Below, piece after piece: positions 24,127 through 30,731 of a DNA stretch of 33,707 bases. This DNA is from RGIG3009 sp045541305 (GTDB lineage: Bacteria; Bacillota; Clostridia; Oscillospirales; Acutalibacteraceae). Each line of letters starts with the position of its first letter. The first letter of the stretch is position 1. The notes under the pieces are model-generated. The model made no database searches, was not told the DNA's origin, and saw only the letters and a program-made list of their open reading frames with translations. The position numbers and the translations under genes are program-made. The stretch covers positions 1 to 33,707 of the forward strand of contig JAZQIV010000106.1 of assembly GCA_045541305.1 (NCBI GenBank). The letters are read 5' to 3'.

Positions 24127-25163
24127 TCCGAAAGCCCCTTTTGCAAATAGGTGTGCAGCTCTTCCACCGGTATCGTCACAATGGTGCCGTTTCCCAGCGA
24201 CGGTACCGTGATCACGTGCAACGATTGGTTGCGCCGCTTTTTGTCCGCCAGCGCCACCGCATACAAATCGTTTGCCGCATATTCGCACCGTGTGGGCAGC
24301 CCATACAGTTTCAAAACTGCTTCCAGCCGTTTGGCAAGTGCCGCCCCGTTCGGTGCAGCTTTTGCCATCACCATCATGCCGATCGCCACCGCACTGCCGT
24401 GCGACACGGCAAAATCGCTGCATTTTTCCACGGCGTGCCCGATCGTGTGCCCATAATTGAGCAGCAAACGCACCCCGTTATCGAACTCATCCTCTGCCAC
24501 GATCTCGCTTTTAATGGATACGCACCGTGCAATGATCTGTGTATCGGTCCAGGCGCGGTTTTCCAACGCTTCGAACAACTCGGGATCGCGGATCATGCCG
24601 TATTTGATCACCTCTGCCATCCCGTCGGCATACACCGACGGCTCTAACGTTTTCAGTACCAACGGATCGCACAGCACGCGCCGCGGCTGATAAAATGCAC
24701 CCAACAAATTTTTCCCTGCCGATAGGTTAACGGCCGTTTTGCCGCCAACCGACGAATCCACGCACGCCAGCAACGTGGTGGGAATCTGCACAAACGGAAT
24801 CCCGCGCAGATACGTCGCCGCGCAAAAACCCGCCAGGTCGCCCACAACGCCGCCGCCCAACGCCACGATCGCATCGCTGCGCGAAAAGCCTTGCGTGGCA
24901 AGCCGGTCGATCACCGCTAAATATTGCTCCACACTTTTGGATGCCTCACCTGCCGGAATCACATATTCCGACACCGCGTATCCGGCCGCCTTCAGCGCTT
25001 CGCGCACCGATTCCCCGTAAAGAGGCTGCACGTGACTATCCGTCAGCAGCAACAGCTTTTCGCTGCTCAGCACCCCACGGCACTCCTCGGCAACACGCCC
25101 GAGCAAACCCTCTTCAATATGAATTTCATACCCGTTTTGGGTTCCGACATTAATATTCACCAT
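24123..25163 (-). CDS. aroB: 3-dehydroquinate synthase
   Basis: 346 residues. Cyclises DAHP to dehydroquinate with NAD and a divalent metal. The NAD loop GGGVVGDLAGFCAA, the metal ligands in DGMAEVIKYGMI and LLNYGHTIGHAVE, and KTAVNLSAGKNLLGAF are all intact. The ATG at 25163 lies inside the last codons of tyrA (14-nt overlap). The frame is open to 25232, but the chosen start gives the family-like VNINVGTQNGYEIHI beginning. The ribosome binding site (GAGG, 13 nt away) is poor, so translation probably depends on coupling to tyrA. Confidence 0.95.
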   Translation of the reverse strand: MVNINVGTQNGYEIHIEEGLLGRVAEECRGVLSSEKLLLLTDSHVQPLYGESVREALKAAGYAVSEYVIPAGEASKSVEQYLAVIDRLATQGFSRSDAIVALGGGVVGDLAGFCAATYLRGIPFVQIPTTLLACVDSSVGGKTAVNLSAGKNLLGAFYQPRRVLCDPLVLKTLEPSVYADGMAEVIKYGMIRDPELFEALENRAWTDTQIIARCVSIKSEIVAEDEFDNGVRLLLNYGHTIGHAVEKCSDFAVSHGSAVAIGMMVMAKAAPNGAALAKRLEAVLKLYGLPTRCEYAANDLYAVALADKKRRNQSLHVITVPSLGNGTIVTIPVEELHTYLQKGLSE

Positions 25164-25998
25164 CGCCGCTATCGATCCTCTCTTTGCGATCGCTTCCGTC
25201 TTTAAGCAACGCCCGCAGCTGCGCGGCATCACCCTGCTTTAGCGCATCGCGATACTCGGTTAACGAACCGATAATATGCTCGATCTCTTGTATCAGATTG
25301 TCCTTGTTTTCCATAAACAGCTCGGTCCACATGACCTCGTTCAAGCGCGCGACGCGCGTTAAATCGCGGTAGCTGCCCGCCGAAAATCCGCGGTGTACCT
25401 TAGCGCGCGGGCTTTTCACGTACGCGTTGGATACCACGTGTGCCAACTGCGATGTAAACGCAATAATCTCATCGTGCTTTTCGGGCGTTGTCACCGTCAC
25501 CGAGGCAAACCCCACCGATTTGATCCACCGCGTCACCTTTTCAAGCAGGCCGATATCCTCCGTGTTCGGCGGTGTCAGAATCATGGATGCCCCCACGTAC
25601 AAATCTGCATTGGCGTACTTGAGTCCCGAATGATGCAAGCCCGCCATCGGATGCCCGCCGATAAAAATCCAACCGTGATCCTTTTCGATTGCGCGGCACC
25701 GTTCGCAAATGCTGCGCTTGATACCCCCGCAGTCAATCACCACCGTGTCATCGGCGATCGCATCCGCCATCTCGGTCAGGTAATCCACCGTCGCCTGCGG
25801 GTAAACCGCCAACAGCACCAGCTCACATTCCGCTATGGTGGTTCGATCCAGCACGCCGTCAATGCAATCGGTCAGCTGTGCATACTGCGTCACCGAATCG
25901 CTAAGATCGTAACCCAACACACGGTGATCGGTGTATTTTTGAAAAGCCTTGGCGAGCGAGCCGCCAATCAGGCCCAGCCCCACAATTCCTACCGTCAT
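25150..25998 (-). CDS. tyrA: Prephenate dehydrogenase
   Basis: 282 residues. Oxidises prephenate to 4-hydroxyphenylpyruvate, the Tyr branch. The NAD loop is GLGLIGGSLAKAF at the N-terminus and the catalytic His lies in GGHPMAGLHHSGL. It is the short form with no ACT domain, so Tyr feedback must act in another way; the operon's leader peptide, rich in Tyr codons, may supply Tyr control at the transcript level. ATG 25998 is preferred to the adjacent TTG at 26001; three bases separate it from aroF. Confidence 0.94.
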   Translation of the reverse strand: MTVGIVGLGLIGGSLAKAFQKYTDHRVLGYDLSDSVTQYAQLTDCIDGVLDRTTIAECELVLLAVYPQATVDYLTEMADAIADDTVVIDCGGIKRSICERCRAIEKDHGWIFIGGHPMAGLHHSGLKYANADLYVGASMILTPPNTEDIGLLEKVTRWIKSVGFASVTVTTPEKHDEIIAFTSQLAHVVSNAYVKSPRAKVHRGFSAGSYRDLTRVARLNEVMWTELFMENKDNLIQEIEHIIGSLTEYRDALKQGDAAQLRALLKDGSDRKERIDSGDGEY

Positions 25999-26001
25999 CA
26001 A

Positions 26002-27000
26002 TTAAATCGCCTCACGAATATGATTCACACGCTTTGCCACGTCGTCAAACTGTTCCGGCGTGAGTGATTGTGCACCGTCGCACAGTGCATGCTTCGGATC
26101 GTTGTGCACCTCAATCATCAAGCCGTCTGCACCGGCGGCGGCTGCTGCCATCGCCATGGGTTTGACCATCCAGTTAATGCCGCTGGCATGGCTGGGGTCC
26201 ACCATCACCGGCAGATGTGTCAGCTCGTGCAGCATCGGCACCGCCGAAAGATCCAACGTGTTGCGCGTATACGTTTCATACGTGCGAATACCGCGCTCGC
26301 ACAAAATGATCTGCTCGTTACCGCCCGCCATGATATACTCAGCACTCATCAACCATTCCTTGATGGTGTTGGCAAGACCGCGCTTTAACAAAATCGGTTT
26401 GCGGATCTGACCCAGCGCTTTGAGCAGTTCAAAGTTTTGCATGTTCCGTGCACCCACCTGAATGAGGTCAACGTCCTCAAAGAGCGGCAGGTGGTTTGCG
26501 TTCATGATCTCGGTCACGATCGGCATGCCGGTTTCCTTTTTGGCTTCCTTTAAAAGCTCCAGGCCATCCGCCGCCAAGCCTTGGAAATCGTAAGGCGAGG
26601 TGCGCGGCTTAAACGCACCGCCGCGAAGCAGCGTGGCACCCGAAGCTTTGACCTGCTTGGCAATTTCAATAATCTGCTCACGTGATTCCACCGAGCAAGG
26701 CCCCGCAATCATCGCAAAATGACCGCCGCCGACCTTCACACCCGAAACGTCCACAATGGTATCCTGCGGATGAAATTTACGGTTAGCACTCTTAAACGGC
26801 TCCGAAATCCGCGTAACCGTTTCCACGATCTCCAGATTTTGCAGCAGTTCGATATCTACGTGCGTGGTATCTCCCACCAGCCCCAGCACCGTGTTATACA
26901 CACCCTGCGAACGATGCACACTCACCGATTGCGTTTCCAGCCAAGTCACCAGGTTGTCAATCTGGGCTTCGGGAACTCCTTGCTTAATAACGGCTATCAT
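26002..27000 (-). CDS. aroF: DAHP synthase, type I-beta
   Basis: 332 residues. Joins PEP and erythrose-4-phosphate, the committing step of aromatic synthesis. Residues 1-70 form the small ferredoxin-like regulatory domain (MIAVIKQGVPEAQIDNL), as in the Thermotoga-type enzyme, which binds aromatic amino acids. The TIM barrel follows with IAGPCSVES, LLRGGAFKPRTSPYDFQG, KRGLANTIKEWL, CERGIRTYE and VMVDPSHASG. A perfect AGGAGG lies 8 nt before the ATG. It is the first gene of the operon, 20 nt after the attenuator U-tract. Confidence 0.97.
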   Translation of the reverse strand: MIAVIKQGVPEAQIDNLVTWLETQSVSVHRSQGVYNTVLGLVGDTTHVDIELLQNLEIVETVTRISEPFKSANRKFHPQDTIVDVSGVKVGGGHFAMIAGPCSVESREQIIEIAKQVKASGATLLRGGAFKPRTSPYDFQGLAADGLELLKEAKKETGMPIVTEIMNANHLPLFEDVDLIQVGARNMQNFELLKALGQIRKPILLKRGLANTIKEWLMSAEYIMAGGNEQIILCERGIRTYETYTRNTLDLSAVPMLHELTHLPVMVDPSHASGINWMVKPMAMAAAAAGADGLMIEVHNDPKHALCDGAQSLTPEQFDDVAKRVNHIREAI

Positions 27001-27020
27001 ACTTGCTTCCTCCTTAGGAT

Positions 27021-27058
27021 AAAAAATAACGGGCCCGCAGTTTTTTACTGCGAGCCCG
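27021..27058 (-). terminator. Attenuator terminator upstream of aroF
   Basis: On the transcript CGGGCUCGCAGU (27058-27047) pairs with ACUGCGGGCCCG (27041-27030), 12 pairs including one U-G, around an A5 loop, followed by UUAUUUUUU (27029-27021). It stands before the first gene of its operon, so it is a conditional terminator. Its 5' arm and loop also belong to the alternative pairing at 27040-27109. Confidence 0.93.
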
Positions 27059-27109
27059 ATACAGGTTTGGTTAAAGGGTGTCGGCCTTTAATCAGCGGCA
27101 GCAAAAAAC
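27040..27109 (-). promoter_or_regulatory. Antiterminator pairing of the aro attenuator
   Basis: Transcript bases GUUUUUUGCUGC (27109-27098), in the last codons of the leader peptide, pair with GCAGUAAAAAAC (27051-27040), 12 pairs with one G-U. The partner uses part of the 5' arm, the loop and two bases of the 3' arm of the terminator, so the two structures exclude each other. The enclosed segment contains a second hairpin, UUAAAGG/CCUUUAA (27091-27071). A ribosome at the stop codon (27094-27092) would cover 27098-27109 and favour termination. Confidence 0.75.
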
Positions 27110-27181
27110 GCTTCTACTTTTGTTCGCAAAGTAAAAGTAAAAGTAAAATGCGTATTTAACTGCAACTGTTAATTGTTTCAT
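27092..27181 (-). CDS. Leader peptide of the aro operon, rich in Tyr and Phe
   Basis: A 29-residue ORF with ATG at 27181, AGGTG 7 nt upstream and TGA at 27094-27092. Residues 10-18 read YAFYFYFYF: four Tyr and four Phe codons in nine positions, plus one more Phe at 26. It lies between a strong promoter and a terminator/antiterminator pair ahead of genes that make Phe and Tyr. This is the hallmark of ribosome-mediated attenuation: shortage of charged Phe- or Tyr-tRNA stalls the ribosome on these codons and lets transcription continue. The mechanism is known from enterobacterial pheA; its presence here is inferred from sequence. Confidence 0.88.
   Translation of the reverse strand: MKQLTVAVKYAFYFYFYFANKSRSVFCCR
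27111..27137 (-). promoter_or_regulatory. Pause-type hairpin containing the Tyr/Phe codons
   Basis: Transcript CUUUUACUUU (27137-27128, codons 15-18 of the leader peptide) pairs with AAAGUAGAAG (27120-27111), ten pairs with one U-G, around a 7-nt loop. It ends one base before the antiterminator arm. In classic attenuators such a 1:2 hairpin pauses polymerase until the ribosome arrives. Confidence 0.6.
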
Positions 27182-27217
27182 ACCGTTACACCTAAATCAA
27201 TTTATTACGATAAAGTG

Positions 27218-27246
27218 AGTATAGCACTCCCGTTTTTGTTTGTCAA
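27218..27246 (-). promoter_or_regulatory. Sigma-A promoter of the aro operon
   Basis: On the minus strand TTGACA (27246-27241) and TATACT (27223-27218) are separated by exactly 17 bp, nearly consensus. Transcription should start near 27211, 30 nt before the leader peptide. The -35 box begins only 7 bp after the stop codon of the cinA fusion gene. Confidence 0.93.
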
Positions 27247-27253
27247 CTACATT

Positions 27254-30200
27254 TTACCAAATCGGCAAAACAACTTGGTGTGTACTCGTATCGGTCACCG
27301 AATAGTAATGCTTGAGGATCTGAATGTAGCTCCAACCCTCTTCGTTGGCGTATCCCACAGCCCCCATTTGGCTGAGTCCGACCCCGTGCCCCCACCCTTG
27401 GGTTTTGATGGTCACCTTCTTGGTAGCGGAATCGTACGTTACACGGAATGCATGGGAATTGAGTCCCAACGCACTGCGAATCTGATGCCCGGTTATCTGC
27501 TTCTTGGTCTTGCCGTTCATGTAATAAAAATTCGTCTGGTACACGTAGTTCCAGGCATCGCCGTTCCCGGTGCTGCCGTCCCCGTCATACGTCAGCGCCC
27601 GCAGCGGAGCTTCGTTCCCCACCGTGGTAAACTGTTCTTCCGGCAAGGTGTAATTCGGGTAATCCTTGCTGGGGTAAGTTTTCGTAAACCATGCCTTGAT
27701 CTTTTCGTACAGTTCATCCCGCGTCAGGGTCACGGTGCCGGTAAACCGTTTGCCGCCGTACTTGGCGTTTGTGGTCACCTCATCGTATTTGCTGAACACA
27801 CTTTGGCAATACGGCAGGACGGTCGACCACACGCGGTTGCTGGACGAACTGAATCCGCCTGTTGATGCCGAATACACCGTCTGCAACAGCATCTGCTTGT
27901 TAATGGTGGTTTGATTCGTGTTCATCAGCTTCACACCGACCACCTGGCCCACCGCATCGTAGATTTTTTTATCGCTCGCTTTGGACAAGTTGACCGTCGG
28001 CAACGCATAACTGTACGGCTTTCCGTAATAGACCGAATACCACAGCGCGTACGAATAGGAGGCCACCGCCTGCGCCTTTTGCGCTTCGGTGGATTTGATC
28101 ATGGTGGAAGCACCGCCCAGTTCGGATTTCACCAGCGCTGTCAGGATCAGCTGCAACTCCTCTTTGTTTTTCGGACGAATATAACCGTCCGCCCCCTTTG
28201 CCACGTTCGAAAACGACCCCGTGTTGTTGATTGCCAGCTTGGATAAAAACTCCGTTTCCGCAATCGTGCCCGCCACCGCCTTGTCACTCGGTGCAGCGGT
28301 ATCGGTCGGCGCGCTCGGCTTCACCGGCGCGGTGATCGTGGTCTGTGTGGTCGTGGTAGTCGCTTCTGTAGTCGTCGTTGTAGAGGTTGTCGTCGTTTTC
28401 TTGGTTTTGGTCGTCGTCGACGTCTTTTTGGTAGTCGTTTCGGTTGCCGTCGTCGTGGTCGTGGTTTCGGTTGTCGTCTCCGTGGTCGTTGTCGTGGCTT
28501 CGGTCGTGGTGGTAGTCAACGTCGTGCTGCTCTCCTCACCAAACGCCTCCTGCCACCCTTGCGGCATCAAAGCCACACGGTTCACACGCGCCTTGGTCAG
28601 ATCGTTTTCCGTATCCTCATCGCTGCGCACCCGTCGCGTTGCCACCACAATGCGCGCACCCTCGTAACCGTAATCGATCGGTGCCGTTAACAACACAACC
28701 CGATCGCCTTCCATCACATCCACCGGCGTGTCAAACAAAGACCGCACACGCAGCTGCGACACATGCTCCAAAAACTCGTTCTCATCCGCAAACGTGCCGC
28801 ACGTGTAATCGTATTCTTCCTCGTCCGTATCGTCTGCCAAAAACACCGCAAAGACCTTGTAGCTTCCCTTTTGATACAACGAATTGATCTCCACCAGTCC
28901 GTGCGTTTTCAAAAAGGCAAGCTCTGCGTACTTGCTCAAATCGGCAAACATCTGCCCGTTTTCGGGGCTGTTGCCGTAAATCGTCACGCTTTGGCGATTC
29001 GCAAAAACGTCCCCCTGGGCGGCATCGTCAACATAATACGGCGCACCGTATTCCGATTCTTTTTTGTAAAAATCGTGGGTGCTGTAAAACTCAACGCTGG
29101 TATCCGCCATGATTGGATAATGGATCTGTGTATCTTCAATATGCACCCAGCCGCGCACCTCGTCATTGTTGCGGTACAGGGTCATAAACTGCGGCATGAT
29201 CCCACTGGGATACCAGCCGTCGGTTTCGGGTGTTGCCTGCGCATACATATCCGCCAGCCCGTCGTAGCTTTTTTGGTTTTGGTACGGGATATACCATTGC
29301 GGATACGCCCACAGACCAAATGCCAGCAACGCCGCAAGTGCACCGCAAAGCCACCGCAGCAGCAACGATTGCCGACGGCGGCGCTTGGCGTTTTCGCTTT
29401 CGGTTTTGTTCAGCTCGGCCACCTGCGCTTGCATCTCTTCCAAGGATTGTCCGCCCGCCATCACGCCGGGAAACGCCTCCAGATACCGCCGTGCCATATC
29501 CAGCGCAAACAGCGTCGCCATATTGCGAATGGTTTCGCGGTCCTCGTCACCGTGACCGGCAAACACCTTGCGCACCCACACGCGTTTTTCATCGGCCAGT
29601 GCCACAAACACCGTGCCCACACTTTTTCCTTCGCTGGTGTCAGGGCCGGCAACACCCGTGATGCCCACGCCCAGGTTGGCACCGCTGATACGGCAGGCGC
29701 CCACCGCCATCGCTGCAGCCGTTTCGGAGGACACCGCGCCGCGCTTTTCCAAAATCGCATTGGGTACACCCAACACCTGATGCTTAATTTCTTTGGAATA
29801 TGCCGCCACACCGCACTCGAACACACTCGATGCACCGGCAATCTCGGTCAACCGACCAGATAACAGCCCCGCTGTACAGGATTCGGCGGTGGCAATTTTC
29901 AGTTCCCTTTCGCTCAGCAGCGTCACCACGCGCTTTGCGAGTCCTCCGGCATCCACGCCGTACACCGCATTGCCCAGTCGCTCGCGGATCTCGGAAATAA
30001 GGGGATCACACAACGCATCCGCCTCTTGCTCGGTCGCGGCTTTCGCCGTGATGCGCAGCACCACCTCGCCGTTTTTGGCATAAGGAGCCACCGTGGGATT
30101 TTCACTGTGGATCAGATCCTGCAGCCGTTCATCGATCGCCGCTTCCGGAATCCCAAAAACACCCACCGTGTGCGAATGAATGGTACCGCCGGAGCATTGC

Positions 30201-30706
30201 GTCAAATACGGCGCCACCTGATCGAAAAACATCGGGATCATTTCGCGCGGCGGACCGGGCAACAATACCACCCGCTTTTCATCCTTTTCAATCGCGCATC
30301 CGGGCGCCGTTCCGTGATCGTTCGGAAACACCACACACCCTGTGGGTAACATGGCTTGCTTGCGATTGTTTTCGGTATACTCCCGCTCGGTTCGCTCAAA
30401 ATACGCACGAATCCGCTGCTCGCTTTCCTCGTGCAGCTCAAGCGGCAGCGCCAAGCATTCCGCCACCGTTTCCCGCGTCAGATCGTCCTCTGTCGGACCA
30501 AGCCCTCCGGTCAAAAACACCGCATCGCAACGCGAAAGCGCCAGTACAAGCGCCTGCTTCAGCCGCTCGCGGTTATCTCCCACCGTGGATTGATAAATTG
30601 TGTCGATCCCGTAAGCCGCCAATTCCCGCGCCAAAAACTGACTGTTGGAATTCACAATATCCCCCAACAGCAATTCCGTTCCTACCGAAATAATTTCCGC
30701 CTTCAT
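27254..30706 (-). CDS. CinA-pseudosortase-SpoIID fusion membrane protein
   Basis: 1150 residues. About 1-413 is full-length CinA: the MoCF-like domain (GTELLLGDIVNSN, TGGLGPTEDDLT, LLPGPPREM) and the NMN amidohydrolase domain (AESCTAGLLSGRLTEIAGAS, GITGVAGPDTSEGKSVGTVF). Residues 441-445 are KRRRR, then a membrane helix (about 447-467). Residues 505-695 are a class B sortase fold whose His is Asn579 (IYGN) and whose Cys position is Ile677; Arg685 remains. About 728-790 is mostly Thr. About 815-1150 is SpoIID/LytB-like (EAQKAQAVASYSYAL; GWGHGVGLSQMGA), a peptidoglycan-acting fold. Topology is consistent: CinA inside, the rest outside. ATG 30706 has GGTGGGAG upstream; the in-frame start at 30724 is less likely. 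Confidence 0.88.
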   Translation of the reverse strand: MKAEIISVGTELLLGDIVNSNSQFLARELAAYGIDTIYQSTVGDNRERLKQALVLALSRCDAVFLTGGLGPTEDDLTRETVAECLALPLELHEESEQRIRAYFERTEREYTENNRKQAMLPTGCVVFPNDHGTAPGCAIEKDEKRVVLLPGPPREMIPMFFDQVAPYLTQCSGGTIHSHTVGVFGIPEAAIDERLQDLIHSENPTVAPYAKNGEVVLRITAKAATEQEADALCDPLISEIRERLGNAVYGVDAGGLAKRVVTLLSERELKIATAESCTAGLLSGRLTEIAGASSVFECGVAAYSKEIKHQVLGVPNAILEKRGAVSSETAAAMAVGACRISGANLGVGITGVAGPDTSEGKSVGTVFVALADEKRVWVRKVFAGHGDEDRETIRNMATLFALDMARRYLEAFPGVMAGGQSLEEMQAQVAELNKTESENAKRRRRQSLLLRWLCGALAALLAFGLWAYPQWYIPYQNQKSYDGLADMYAQATPETDGWYPSGIMPQFMTLYRNNDEVRGWVHIEDTQIHYPIMADTSVEFYSTHDFYKKESEYGAPYYVDDAAQGDVFANRQSVTIYGNSPENGQMFADLSKYAELAFLKTHGLVEINSLYQKGSYKVFAVFLADDTDEEEYDYTCGTFADENEFLEHVSQLRVRSLFDTPVDVMEGDRVVLLTAPIDYGYEGARIVVATRRVRSDEDTENDLTKARVNRVALMPQGWQEAFGEESSTTLTTTTTEATTTTTETTTETTTTTTATETTTKKTSTTTKTKKTTTTSTTTTTEATTTTTQTTITAPVKPSAPTDTAAPSDKAVAGTIAETEFLSKLAINNTGSFSNVAKGADGYIRPKNKEELQLILTALVKSELGGASTMIKSTEAQKAQAVASYSYALWYSVYYGKPYSYALPTVNLSKASDKKIYDAVGQVVGVKLMNTNQTTINKQMLLQTVYSASTGGFSSSSNRVWSTVLPYCQSVFSKYDEVTTNAKYGGKRFTGTVTLTRDELYEKIKAWFTKTYPSKDYPNYTLPEEQFTTVGNEAPLRALTYDGDGSTGNGDAWNYVYQTNFYYMNGKTKKQITGHQIRSALGLNSHAFRVTYDSATKKVTIKTQGWGHGVGLSQMGAVGYANEEGWSYIQILKHYYSVTDTSTHQVVLPIW
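28337..28525 (-). repeat. Thr-codon low-complexity repeat (linker)
   Basis: Codes for residues 728-790 of the fusion protein, mostly Thr with scattered Glu, Lys, Ala and Ser. The DNA is a degenerate run of ACN codons, prone to length change. Such linkers are often extended, O-glycosylated and span the cell wall; here it separates the dead sortase domain from the SpoIID domain. Confidence 0.9.
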
Positions 30707-30731
30707 GGATCTCCCACCTTTCAAGCAAGGA

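Noticed and set aside
27000..27246. T-box riboswitch ahead of aroF
   Set aside because: The leader is only about 210 nt and no T-box core (UGGNACC-type) was seen; the Tyr/Phe leader ORF and alternative stems explain the terminator.
28221..28667. Plus-strand frame with a long Val-rich run, looking like a membrane protein
   Set aside because: It is the complement of the Thr-codon linker (ACN read backwards gives Val codons), so the hydrophobic run is an artefact.
27254..30706. Frameshift or assembly error creating the CinA fusion
   Set aside because: The frame is continuous with no stop or length-disturbing repeat at the junction, and the topology is coherent; a lost stop codon cannot be excluded, so it is listed as a check.
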